This document shows, piece by piece, positions 23,164-34,279 of a stretch of 64,000 nt of DNA. The notes beneath the pieces are model-generated. The model worked only from the letters and a program-made list of their open reading frames with translations, had not been told where the DNA came from and made no database searches. Every line of letters starts with the position of its first letter. Within the stretch, counting starts at the first letter, position 1. The translations under genes and the position numbers were made by a program. Source of the DNA: Anodontia alba (Eukaryota > Mollusca > Bivalvia > Lucinida > Lucinidae); NCBI GenBank assembly GCA_964016985.1, contig OZ024828.1:4303701-4367700 (forward strand), given 5' to 3'.

Positions 23164-23559
23164 TTCCCATTATAAGTCTATGGGAGCTAATGACCCCCGG
23201 GAAGTGGCCATTTTGGACGCCAGGGGCATGGTTGGCAGGATTTATGTAGGAGACCACTTCACATCGCTTCATACTTAATCTTTTAGCTCTCTATGGTTTC
23301 ATTATACGTCTATGGGAGCTAATGACCCCTGGGGTGTGGCCAGTTTCGGCCCCAGGGCCTTGACATGCAGGATTTTTATAGGAGACCACTAAATATTGCT
23401 ATATACGAGGGTAGTTCGGTAAGTTCGTAGAACTCGGTAGTTTTCTATACAATTCAAGATTTCTTTTTTCATTTTTGTGCACTGTAAACCTTTGTCAGTT
23501 GAATGATAACAGCCGTTCAGTCAACACGTACATTTTTTGCTCTTACTTTTTGTTTGAAA

Positions 23560-24656
23560 ACCTGTACCCATAGGCAACAAGTAACGCTCACCTGAGCAAC
23601 ATAGCACTTTGAGAGCCTGATCTAGAACTGAACAAGGCAAACATTCTGATCAAAGTTCAAAATAATTATATTAACAAGTAAGACAATGTAGCATGTCTAA
23701 TGGACTGTGAAATAAAGGTCAAGGTCAAATATGGATGACTGCACTCAAGAGGCCATGCTAAGATGTATGCATGTACTAAGTATCACTGGCTGTAGGAGCA
23801 AAAGAAACTGACCTAAACACAAACACTTCACAAGTACCAAATATCACTCTGTAGGACCAATAATTACTGAGAAACTGACCTAAATGGAAAAACTTAAGAG
23901 AGTCACTGGACAGAAAACTATACATCACCTTGAAATCATCAAGTGAAACATTTTGAGCAAGATTCATGATGATTGCTTGAAAAATGTGACTGCTAGAGTG
24001 TTAACAAAGTTTTCTGCTGATTTGGCCTGGTGACCTAGTTTTTGACTCCATTCAAACTTGACCTAGAAATCATCAAGACAAACATTTTGAGCAAGATTCA
24101 TGATGATTGCTTCAAAAATGTGACCGCTAGAGTGTTAACAAGGTTTTCTGCTGATTTGGCCCGGTGACCTAGTTTTTGACCCCAAGTGACCCAGTTTTGA
24201 ACCTGACCTAGAAATCATCAAGACAATCATATTGAGCAAGATTCATGATGATTGCTTCAAAAATGTGACCGCTAGAGTGTTAACAAGGTTTTCTGCTGTT
24301 CTAGCCCAATGACCTAGTTTTTGACCCCAAGTGACCCAGTTTCAAACTTGACCTAGATTTAATAGAGGCAAACATTTTGAGCAAGTTTCATCAAGATTGG
24401 GTCAAAACTATGACCTCTAGAATGTTAACAAGTTTTTCCTTTGATTTGACCTGGTGACCTAGTTTTTGACCCCAAGTAACCCAGTATCGAACTTGATCTA
24501 GATTTCATAGAGGCAAACATTCTGACCAAGTTTCATCAAGATTGGGTCAAAACTGTGACCTATAGAGTGTTTACAAACTAATTGTTGACGACGAACGGCG
24601 GACGACGGACATAGGGTGATGACAATAGCTCACCGAGCTTTTGCTCAGGTGAGCTA
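23560..24656 (+). repeat. 145-bp-array element nested in the mariner leader
   Basis: The left end contains CGCTCACCTGAGCA. Four to five 140-147 bp units (TGACCTAGTTTTTGACCCCA) match the array at 17990-19545. The right end is the hairpin GCTCACCGAGC ... GCTCAGGTGAGC followed by TAA, four bases before the mariner start codon. The left boundary is approximate, between 23555 and 23583. TAA may be a 3-bp target duplication. Confidence 0.75.
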
Positions 24657-24659
24657 AAA

Positions 24660-25685
24660 ATGGAAAGTCAGAATATTGAGTTCAGAGCAGTCATAAAGTT
24701 CCTCACTAAGGAGGGTGCAATGGCCAAAGAAATCCATCGGCACATGGCTGATGTGTATGGTGATAGTAGCCCGAAGTATTCCACAGTGGCAAAGTGGTCA
24801 GCAGAATTTAAACATGGGCGAGACTCCTTAGAAGATGACCCAAGGCCAGGTCGCCCTGCTGATGTCATCAGCCAGGAGATGATCGACCCTGTTGAGAGAC
24901 TTGTGCCAAACAATCGCCGAATCAAAGTTGCCGAACTTGCTTCAGAAAGTGGTATTTCTAATGGAAGTGTTTACACTATAATCCATGAACATTTAGGCAT
25001 GTCAAAAGTATCTGCCAGGTGGGTACCCAGAAACCTGAACATGCAAGATCATCAGCAAAGGGTGGAGTCAAGTCAAGAACCTCTGGAAGAGTACAATTCC
25101 AATCCAGATGACTTTCACACTCGTCTTGTAACAGGAGATGAAACTTGGCTTCACCACTGGGACCCAGATACTAAAAAAAGAGTCCATGCAATGGAAGCGC
25201 CCTGGCTCACCCCCACCTAAGAAATTTCGTACCCAACCATCAGCCAGCAAGGTAATGGCCACGGTGTTTTGGGACTCAAAAGGGATTATATTGATAGATT
25301 ACAAGCCTGCTGGTACTTCAATTACAGGAGAATACTATGCCAATGTCATTAAACAATTAAGGGTTGCTATTAAAGAAAAACGAAGGGGAAAGCTAGCTAC
25401 TGATGTCCTTCTTTTGCATGATAATGCCCCTGTGCACAAGTCTAGAGTCGCACAAGCAACTATTCGTGAATGCAAGTTCGAGTGTTAAATCACCTGCGAT
25501 ACAGTCCAGACCTGGCCTCAAGTGATTATTATCTGTTTCGAAATTTGAAGATTTTTGAGCTCAAGGCTGCTACAGAGGTTTGGTTTGAGGACCAAATAGA
25601 CGACTTATATTTCAAAGGCATAGACTGCTTAAAAGAAAAGTGGGCCAAATACATTGAAGTAAAGGGGGATTATATTGAAAAATAA
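24660..25685 (+). pseudogene. Mariner transposase, two frameshifts
   Basis: The protein would cut and paste the element at TA sites. The N-terminus has a helix-turn-helix DNA-binding region and the mariner linker (DDPRPGRP). The DDE/D catalytic acids are visible in VTGDETW, LLHDNAPVH and YSPDLASSDYYLF, so all three survive. The reading frame is broken twice: in an A-run near 25171-25177 and by a one-base change near 25485. The pieces are 24660-25220, about 25170-25488 and about 25485-25685. The protein is therefore inactive. The nested insertion just upstream of the ATG would also have separated it from its promoter. Confidence 0.92.
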
Positions 25686-25962
25686 TGTTGAAACCATCTT
25701 CCAATCTGTGAGTTAAACCCCTATTTCTACGAACTTATTGAACTCCCCTCGTATTAAATATGTAAGCTCTGGGCCTCATACTTTCTGAGAAGAAGAATTT
25801 TTTAATCTTTTACCATTGTAAGTCTATGGGAGCTAATGACCCCAGGGGCATGGCCAGTTTGGACCCCAGGGGCTTCATTGGCAGGATTTATGTAGGAGAC
25901 CACTAAATATTGCTACATACTAGATATACATGTATTAAGCTCTGGGCCTCATGGTTTCAGAG

Positions 25963-26095
25963 AGAATGACCGTAGAAAATATTTCATGATCAATTTCCAC
26001 GAAAGAAGGTTGCCGACCTCGGCGGGGGTTGAACCCGCAACCTCCTGGTCTCCAGTCGGACGGCGCATCCAACTGAGCCACCAAGCCTGGCTTGA
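25963..26095 (-). mobile_element. tRNA-headed SINE, 5' portion
   Basis: On the minus strand the head GGTGGCTCAGTTGGATGCGC with a TTGCGGGTTCAACCC B-box matches the full SINEs at 47518 and 59189. The copy stops within the body, after the ATTTTCTACGGTCATTCTC segment, so the 3' half is missing. It is inserted in the 165-bp array. Confidence 0.85.
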
Positions 26096-27565
26096 TTGGT
26101 AGGATTTAAAAAGATCTTCTTCTCTGAAACCATGAGACCCACAGCTTATATATTGAGTATGCAGCAATGTGTAGTGGTCCCCTTCATAAATTGATTGGTA
26201 GGATTTATGTAGGGGACCACTACTTATTGCTACATACTCAATATATAAGCTGTGGGTCTCATGGTTTCAGAGAAGAAGACTTTTTTAAGCTTTTCGCATT
26301 AGAAGTCTATGGGAGCTAATGACCCCCAGGGCATGGCCAGTTTGGACCCCAGTGGGCTTGATTGGCAGGATTTATGTAGGGGTCTACTAAATATTGCTAC
26401 ATACTAAATATATAAGCTCTGGGCCTCATGGTTTCAGAGAAAAAGACTTTTTTAAGTTTTTCCCATTATAAGTCTACGGGAGCTAATGAACCCCTGGGCG
26501 TAGCCAGTTTGGGCCCCAGGGGCTTGAGTGGTATGTAGGGGACCACTAAACACTGCTATATACTAAATATGTAAGCTGTGAGCCCGATGGTTTCAGAGAT
26601 TCTTTTAAGTTTTTCCCATTATAAGTCTATGGGAGCTAATGAACCCCGGGGCGTGGCCAGTCTGGATCCCAGGGGCTTGATTGGCAGGATTTATGTAGGG
26701 GACCACTAAACATTGCTACATACTAAATATATAAGCTCTGGGCCTCATGGTTTCAGAGAAGAAGATTTTTTTAAGTTTTTCCCATTATAAGTCTGTGGGA
26801 GCTAATGACCCCCAGGGTGTTGCCAGTTTGGGCCCCAGGGGCTTGATTGGCAGGATTTATGTAGGGGACCATTAAACATTGCTACATACTTAATATGTAA
26901 GCTGTGGGAAGAAGCTGTTTTAAGTTTTTCCCATTGTAAGTATGGGAGTTCATGCTCCCCCATGGGGCATGGCCAGTTTGGACCCCAGGAGCTTGATTGG
27001 CAGAATTTATGTAGGGGACCACTAAACATTGCTACATACTAAATATATAAACTCTGGACCTCATGGTTTCAGAGAAGATTTTTTTTTAAAGTTTTTCCCA
27101 TTATAAGTCTATGGGAGATATATTGCGGCATGACGGCCTTGACTTACGGATCGTGACTATTTTTATAAATTTTCAATTCCCCCTTAACACAAGGCTATTC
27201 ATAAAGTTTGAAGAAATTTGGCCCAGGAGTTTCAGAGGAGAAGTCGTTCAAAGGTGTGAATGGACAGACAGATGGATGGACAGACGGTGAGTGACAACAA
27301 AAGCTCATCCTGAGCCTTCGGCTCACGTGAGCTAAAAAAAAGCTGCATGTGTCTATGGGAAACCATTTTGGTTGTGGGGTATGTACAAAGGTTATGAAAA
27401 CATTAGATAGTCCTTTCCATAGCCTGGTATCATCTAAGATGGAGATGAAATTCCAATGAAACGATGTGCTATTTTTTTCTAAAGTCAGTTCTAATTACTG
27501 AAAAAAGTCATCTTGGGAAATGCACATCCCTTTAACACCAGCTGCCACAGCTGTATGTATGCTTA

Positions 27566-27779
27566 TTAACCCTTGTCATGCTGAATAAATTAAGATGCCC
27601 CACCCACTTCCAATTTTCATCCAATCAGATTACTTGATCCAGGTTGTTGATACAAATTCACATTATTAGTGACAAACAGTGCAGATCCAGATCAGTTGGC
27701 TTCTTCAGAAGCCAACTGATCTGGATCTACACTGTTTGCAAAGGCAGGGTATATCCGGGTTCAGCAGGACAAGGGTTAA
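27566..27779. mobile_element. TTAA MITE, CCCTTGTC ends with perfect hairpin
   Basis: TTAA flanks a 210-bp element beginning CCCTTGTCATGCTGAAT and ending TTCAGCAGGACAAGGG. A perfect 21-bp stem with a 2-base loop (about 27684-27727) is built around GATCCAGATCAGTTGGCTTC. Relatives are at 28529-28738, 30109-30320 and, as a fragment, 36166-36230. Confidence 0.88.
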
Positions 27780-28528
27780 TTAAGTTGTAAGGGTGGCGAA
27801 GATAATACTTATAATACTTATAAGCTTGCTGAGCAGATGGGACCTGCGCAGCAGAGAAAAACTGCTTTATTGCAAAAGATCATCGTCCATCCGTACATCT
27901 TACCTAGTTTGTTTTGTTCGTCCGTGCAGGTTACCCAGTTATTTTGTCTGTGCATTTTATCCATTTTTCTTTGCAAATTTTCAGGGCTGAGTGGTCCTAA
28001 GTAAATGAAGTGGATATTTTCAGTATCTAGTTGTCCCGATGGGTTATCTGACGATGGATTTACGACCAAATGTCACTGCGTGCGCTCAGACAGACAAAAA
28101 TTAAATACCGTCTGTGCATATCATCCCGGTATTTTAGTCTCGATCTTTGCCACTTCAAATTTTGTGACAGAGTGTTTACTCAAAGTACGAATTTTTATGA
28201 CGATATCTTGGTATCATTAGTTCCGGATTAACATGGGCTGGAAAATGGTGTATTACTCTCTGGATAAAATTGAGCAAACATAGAGAAAATGCTGCCTACC
28301 TCCGCTCAGAACCAAACTCTCATCTAAATTCCGTCATTTTTTCCATGCAGTGTATCATAACAAAAACCACGTGATTATCCACTCTGTGACAGGGTGATGA
28401 CTAACATCTTCTCTGGGGTTAAAGGCTTAATGCTAAGCCATTTTTATTTCTCCATAAAAACATATATTGTGGGTACATTTGAAGCATCTTGTAATGGCAC
28501 TTACCATAACATATGGTTTTGCAGAGAT

Positions 28529-28738
28529 TTAAACCTTGTCCTGCTGAATAAATTAAGATGCCATGCCCACTTCTGATTTTCAGCCAATCAGATTCCATGA
28601 TCAAGACTGTTGATATAAATTTGCATACTGAATGGCAAACAGTAGAGATCCAAAATCAGTAGGCCAGAAGCCAACTGATCTGAATCTACACTGTTTGCAA
28701 AGGCAGTGTATATCCGGGTTCAGCAGGTTGTGGGTTAA
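28529..28738. mobile_element. TTAA MITE, CCCTTGTC family, copy 2
   Basis: It is collinear with 27566-27779 and flanked by TTAA on both sides, but the central hairpin is imperfect. It lies in the intron downstream of the minus-strand exon at 28818-29578. Confidence 0.82.
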
Positions 28739-28817
28739 TACTTCTTATGCTTGTACGTAAAGATATGGGCCACAACATTTTTGCATGATGAGGCCCATAT
28801 AAAGATATAATATTTAC

Positions 28818-29578
28818 CTGCAACCGTTGAAGAATATCTACATACTCTTTAACAGTCAGTTCTCGGCGATCAAGCTTTGGTTCTATCAAATTAAGCAAAG
28901 CCTCAGTTGTATCACAGCCCTTAAGGAGATAAGTCAAATTATGTTCACTTTCTATGTCATCTAGCTCTATCTCACTTGAGAGAGGTTTTACTTCTTTTTC
29001 GCCATAAAGCAGATGTCTTATCGCTGCAAGCCACCCCATGCCTGAATCAGAATGCTGCCACCGAACAGGTACCCACTGATGACTAGAACTGAATGGCGAC
29101 TGGATACCGTTTTGAACACTATTAATATTATTATTTTGAAAGATTCCAGGCATTCCAAAGGAACTTTTTTCTCTTCCCACAGTTCCTAAACTTTTTATAC
29201 CATTATTTTTCTCCACATTCTGTACTCGAGCAAACTGTCTCACATTGCTGCCTGGCAGTGTCTCACTGACTTTATGCAAATACTCTTTCCCATAGGAAAA
29301 AGTGTCCCCAACAGTTTTTCCCAAGACTGTATTCTCTTTGATGTGCTTCTTGTCAAGTTCATTAGCAATAACAGTTTGTCCACTCTGATGAGCAAGACAG
29401 CAAGTATTTGCAAGACCCTTATGTAACTCATTTGCTGGTTTGTCAAAATAAGCTTTAGTTAGAGGCCTTCTTGCCGCATGTGTCTGTGTTAGATATCTGA
29501 ATTTCGAAAACATTATGCTTATCTTTTAGCTTCTCATTGGCATTGGATCTTGTATACCACCAGCTGCTAACTTCTTTC
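28818..29578 (-). CDS. N-terminal coding exon of a probable mitochondrial FASTKD-like protein
   Basis: This is a single exon of a spliced host gene on the minus strand. A TTTTCAG acceptor ends at 29579, 65 bases of 5'UTR follow, the ATG is at 29511-29513 with an in-frame TAA 15 bases upstream, and 232 codons run to a CAG|GTAAAT donor at 28818/28817 (phase 0). The N-terminus MFSKFRYLTQTHAARR is basic and amphipathic without acidic residues, like a mitochondrial presequence. Residues about 20-160 are low-complexity and polar. The last 60 contain LTYLLKGCDTTEALLNLIEP and KEYVDILQRLQ, which resemble the helical repeats preceding the FAST_1 domain of FASTKD/TBRG4 mitochondrial RNA-processing proteins. 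The exon is well supported; the family name is a guess from pattern. Downstream exons were not found, so the intron must be long. Confidence 0.65.
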
Positions 29579-29585
29579 CTGAAAA

Positions 29586-29857
29586 CAAACGAAAATTATG
29601 CAAATAAGCCTATACAAATATATAGAAAATTTCACCTCCAGAAACATAAAATTTTCAGATAAAAAACTATTTTTTCATATTTCTGCTCAAAACATAGATT
29701 GTGGGTACTCTTTAGAACCGCCTCAGTTCTAAAGAGAACCCACAATCTATGTTTTTGAGCAAAAATAAGAAAAAATAATGCGTACCCCTGTAAACCCCAG
29801 TTTTATTATAAATGTAGGGTTTTATGGGGTCAAAATTATATAGGCATGTTTTCGTGA
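29586..29857 (-). mobile_element. Foldback MITE (ACGAAAACATGCCTAT ends), next to a splice acceptor
   Basis: This is a reverse-orientation copy of the family at 41701, 58384 and 59692: outer ends ACGAAAA / TTTTCGT, a GTAAACCCCAG segment and a central inverted GTGGGTACTC ... GAACCGCC hairpin (29690-29760). One end lies within about 5-10 bases of the acceptor at 29579 and supplies much of its upstream pyrimidine-rich tract. Confidence 0.8.
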
Positions 29858-30108
29858 AGGAATGGCATAGCTCTAGATAAGAGCTGGCCAGGTACATATT
29901 TATTTTTATTTCTCCATGAAAACATAATGTTATGGGTACACATTAGACTTGCAACATGTTTTCGTGAAGAAATAAGAAAATATCAACACCATTTGGTTAA
30001 ATTAATAGTGCTATTAACAATTTTAGGAAGGCCTTTAATATATATGAATGAACAAGATAGGTGGTAGTAACACCACTTATAACACTTTTGAAAACATTTG
30101 GTTAATTT

Positions 30109-30320
30109 TTAACCCTTGTCCTGCTGAATATATTAAGATGCCATGCCCACTTCTAATTTTCAGCCAATCAGATTACTTGATCTAGATTGTTCAAATAAAG
30201 TCTGATACTTAATGGCAAACAGTGCTGATCCAGATCAGTTGGCTTCTTCAGAAGCCAACTGATCTGGATCTACACTGTTTGCAAAGCAGGATATATCCGG
30301 TTCAGCAGGCCAAGGGTATT
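30109..30320. mobile_element. TTAA MITE, CCCTTGTC family, copy 3
   Basis: Intact left TTAA; the right border is degraded to TATTA. The perfect central hairpin is retained at about 30230-30270. Confidence 0.82.
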
Positions 30321-30479
30321 ACCAGTGCTATTAATAAGTTAAGGAAGGGAATTGATGTGTATAACTAGAACAGTATTTTCGGAGGAAAACGTATGTCCCC
30401 CCACCAGTTTGAACAGACATATTGTTAAAATAGATTGTATCTATAATAAACTCAAGATCACAATATACCTATATGTAAG

Positions 30480-32160
30480 TTTGGTCAAAATTCATCCATT
30501 CCTCAATGAGATAGGGTGCTGACAAGCCATTTTCTAAAATCATAGCCCTTGTGCAACCTTGTGTAATAAAAAATCTAATCTGTTCTTGTCTCTATCTCAA
30601 CAATATAGCTGTGCAAGTTTGGTCAAAATCCATCCATTCATTAAGCAGATAGCGTGCAGACAAGCCATTATCCAACAATCTGAGCCCTCCTGCAACCTTG
30701 AAAATGGGGCCAAGGTCACCAAAATAAAATTAGTTATTTTCCATGCCACAACAATTTGGCTGTGCAAGTTTAGTTAAAAACCATCCATTCCTTCAAGAGA
30801 TACAGTGCAGACAAGCCATTTTCTAACAATCTAAGTCCTAGTGTGACCTTGAAAATGGGGTCAAGGTCACCAAAATCTAATCAGTTCTTTTCCATGTCAG
30901 AACAATATAGATGTACAAGTTAGGTCAAAATCAATCCATTCCTTTATGAGACAGGTTGCAGACAAGCCATTTACTAACAATCTAAGACCTAGTCTGACCT
31001 TAAAAATGGGGTGAAGGTCACCAAAATATAATCAGTTCCGATGCATGTCCCAAAAATATAGCTGTGCAAGTCTGGTCAAAATCTACTCATTCCTTCAGGA
31101 GATTAGTTGCAGACAAGCCATTTTCCACCAATCTAAGCCTTAATGTGACCTTGAAAATGGGGTCAAGGTCATCAAAATCTAATCAGTTCTTATCCATGTC
31201 TCAACAATTAAGCTGTAGAAGTTTGGTCAAAATCCATTCATTCATTTAGGAGACAGGGTGCAGACAAGCAATTTTCCAACAATTTAAGCCTTACTGTGAC
31301 CTTGAAAATGGGGCTAAGGTCACCAAAATCTAACCACTTCTTTTCCATGTCTCAACAATACAGCTGTACAAGTTTGGTCAAAATCCATCGATTCATTCAA
31401 GAGATAGGGTGCATACAAACCATTTTCCACCAAAATCTAATCAGTTCTTTTACATGTCCCAGCATTGTACATGTGCAAGTTTGGTCAAAATCTATTCATT
31501 CCTACGAGATAGGGTGCAGACATGCCATTTTCCAACAATCTTAGCCCTCCTGTGACCTTGAAAATGGGGTCAAGGTCACCAAAATCTAATCAGTTCATTT
31601 ACATGTCCCAGCAATGTAGATGTGCAAGTTTGGTTAAAATCTACTCATTCCTTCAAGAGATAGGATGCAGACAAGCCATTTGCCAACAATCTAAGCTATC
31701 CTGTGACCTGGAAAATGGGGTCAAGGTCACCAAAATCTAATCAGCATTTTTTCCACTCCCAATGATATATTTGTGTAAGTTTGGCTAAAATCTGTCCATT
31801 CAATCAGGAGATAGTGTGCAGACAAGAGGCTATACCCCATTTTTCAATGATCTTAGCCCTCCTGTGACCTTGAAAATGGGGTCAAGGTCACCAAAAGCTA
31901 ATCAGCATTTTTCCTTCTCCCAATGATATATTTGTGTAAGTTTGGCTAAAATCTGTCCATTCAATAAGGAGACAGAGTGCAGACAAGAGGCTACGCCCCA
32001 TTTTTCAACGATCTAAGCCCTCCTGTGACCTTGAAAATGGGGTCAAGGTCACCAAAATCTGATCAGCATTTTTCCCCCTCCCAATGATATATTTATGTAA
32101 GTTTGGCCAAAATCTGCCCATTCAATAAGGAGACAGAGTGCAGACAAGTGGCTACGCCGA
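30480..32160 (+). repeat. 151-bp tandem array
   Basis: About eleven diverged units carry CCTTGAAAATGGGGTCAAGG, CACCAAAATCTAATCAG, GTGCAAGTTTGGTCAAAATC and GCAGACAAGCCATTTTCC. Spacing is close to 151 bp (30696, 30846, 30997, 31148, 31299), rising to about 160 in the last units. Short plus-strand frames within it are array translation. Confidence 0.85.
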
Positions 32161-32186
32161 TGCCGATGGGATCCGCACTAAAAACA

Positions 32187-32215
32187 ATGCGCCCACCCCC
32201 CCCCCCCCCCCCCCC
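32187..32215 (+). repeat. Poly-C tract
   Basis: An almost pure C run of about 23 bases after CCGCACTAAAAACAATGCGC. Low complexity; its length in an assembly is unreliable. Confidence 0.9.
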
Positions 32216-34270
32216 AACCCCATGGTGGAGGGACATAATGAACAAAACAGTACCCTGTAGAACACCACTTATGACACTTTTACAGACCTGCTTACATTGA
32301 ATTTACGGAATGTGTAGTCAGGAAGGTTGTCATGTGTAGTTTTGAATAGTAATGTGTAGTCCATACATGGACCACTCTTCTGGTCCAAAACTAAGCTAAA
32401 AAGACTAACATAAAAGTACCGTACTTACATAATTTAATACAAGTTATACTTTAAAATAATTCTTGTGAAACCATAAAAAATCATTTCATTTTTGATCCAG
32501 TTCAGAAAAAAGAGACTACGGTAAATGTCCTAAAATTTCGAACAAAATTAAATAATTTCAGTTCTTGCTGTTCAAAATTTTAGAAATTATGATTTGCTAA
32601 CAAATTTACTGTTCGAAATTTTAGGACAGATTCATTTACAGCCAAAACTGACCTGGCTATCAGATGCTTTCAGATACCCGAAACGACAAGAAAGGACCTT
32701 CACCACGAAAGTGGTTTCTTATTTGCTATGTGTGATTGGTAAACTGAATGTGAAATTGTATGAACTAATAAATAATTACCACACTGATGTTTGTTTTCAA
32801 TTCCATCCGATTAATTCTATGTCGAATAATGTTTCTCATAACAAGACAATTAATTATCCGACACACTAATTAATCGCCAGATACGTTTGTTTGGCACTCC
32901 GGGAATGTGTCACTTTCTTAAAATAGGCTGGCTTAGTCCAGTTTTCTTACGTAACAACCCTGTTCCCTTTACCGCACTGAGTTACACAAGCTGACCAAAA
33001 ATACTTCAAAAGGTTACTGCACATTTGTTCTTGTTTGAGCCACTACACAAACACAAAAGTCCCTTTCCTCAAAGGTGAAGTGTAAGTAGTTTTAATGTGA
33101 AAAGCGCTGACTGATTAGAATTTCATCCGTTTTGAAGCGCAGTATTCACACTGCTTGCTGACATAATGCATTCTGTTGGCGATATGCGTAGACCCAGATC
33201 AGACCGTCCCGATACATAGTCTGCACGGATGCGCAAATGTCATAATGTCGTTTCTATTGGAAAGGACTCATACATAAACGAACAGTAGTATGGTCAACCA
33301 GATCTCTGAGAACCAGATCTGAATGCAGCCTGATCAAGATCAAAGATTTTAGCTCAACACCAAACTGAACTATGTATGCCAAACCTGTGAACTGCCATTA
33401 TCATTTTTAGCAATATTTCTTTCTTTAAGAACATGCATTGTCAATTAGAATTCGGTACCGAAACTTATTGCAAGAATATATCTGTCATCAATAGTAATCC
33501 TTTCAATAGATCTCTGTTCAGGTGAAAATGTCCCTTTGTGTATATGTGTAAGTCACATCAGAGTGTGAGACGCAGTCTAGTGCAGGACGGTGTCTACTCA
33601 ATTCGTTTATAGGTCATTGGTACAAAACACTGTAGTACAAGAATCGCAGTCTCCAGCAAGTGCAAGACTGATCACATTTGTAACAAATGATTAGGTTCAT
33701 TTTGGATTGTTGGGACCTGTCATCTCTGTTGGGACCATTACCTGTTCAAATAGGATGCACTGAGCATATCATGACAATCACGCGGTCAGACAGGAAATAT
33801 TTTGCTGGAGGCACCTTTCGGCGTGCTTATTGATACATTTGGCACGCTAAACGTAAATATTAGCGGCAGACATTATCGAAGGACACAGTGTACAGAGAAG
33901 CAGGAATGACCCAGATCAGAATGCGCGGATGCACATGCTAATTTACAATTTCGCGTGTAGCGCTTTCTTACTATCGCATGTGCGTCACGCTTTGCTGAAA
34001 TGATCAGATCAACTTTAGAAATCTGGTATAGCTGTCACATGACTTACCGAAATACCGGAATACTACCAAAATACCAGAATATCCGTGAAAAATACAGGAA
34101 TATCTGTGAAGACACCAATACTGGCTTTAATTAAGAAACGAATATTCTCGGAGGACGATCTTGAAAACGCATTCCCCCAAATAAGTTTCACTTCCTTGTT
34201 CTCTGTGGCGTCTGATCCAGGTCTACGCTGTTTGCATAGGGCTATCTGTTCCAATATTTAGGTTCTTTAA
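32216..34270. other. Gene-free stretch with MITE remnants
   Basis: The segment 32515-32640 has TACGGTAAATGTCC and repeated TTCGAAATTTTAGG, shared with 36055-36255, and looks like an inverted-repeat element. The rest (33100-34260) contains several GTAGACCCAGATCAG-type motifs and a right end (about 34196-34260) resembling that of 34967-35311. No exon with credible splice sites was recognised. Confidence 0.5.
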
Positions 34271-34279
34271 ATTTTTAAT

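Larger units (their letters stand above)
23406..25751 (+). mobile_element. Mariner-type transposon with a nested repeat insertion
   Basis: Inverted ends of about 27 bp (CGAGGGTAGTTCGGTAAGTT left; CGAGGGGAGTTCAATAAGTT right, reverse complement) are flanked by TA at 23404-23405 and 25752-25753. The transposase frame occupies 24660-25685. Between the left end and the start codon lies an unrelated 1.1-kb array element (about 23560-24656). Outside the TA the 165-bp array unit continues, so the mariner landed in the array and was later invaded. Confidence 0.9.
20643..27345 (+). repeat. Long element with ~165-bp tandem array, heavily interrupted
   Basis: The left end AAGAGGCCCATGGGCCACAA is like that at 7046. 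The body is about 22 diverged units of 159-182 bp carrying GGCAGGATTTATGTAGGGGA, ATTGCTACATACTAAATATA, CATGGTTTCAGAGAAGAAGA and AAGTCTATGGGAGCTAATGA. It is interrupted by the CAGG element (22698-23163), a mariner (23406-25751), a truncated SINE (25963-26095) and a local inversion (26110-26285). The right end, after ACAGACAGATGGATGG, is the conserved hairpin at 27306-27338. No gene of its own was seen. Confidence 0.8.

Noticed and set aside
23404..25753. Active mariner
   Set aside because: All three catalytic acids remain, but two frameshifts and the insertion in the leader make activity impossible without other copies.
27793..28220. Overlapping frames on both strands between two MITEs as host exons
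   Set aside because: No convincing acceptor/donor pairs, and no recognisable domain in either strand. Intron sequence of the 28818 gene is the simpler reading.
32594..32869. 91-codon plus-strand frame as an exon
   Set aside because: It begins inside an inverted-repeat element (TTCGAAATTTTAGGAC), and no splice sites or domain support it.
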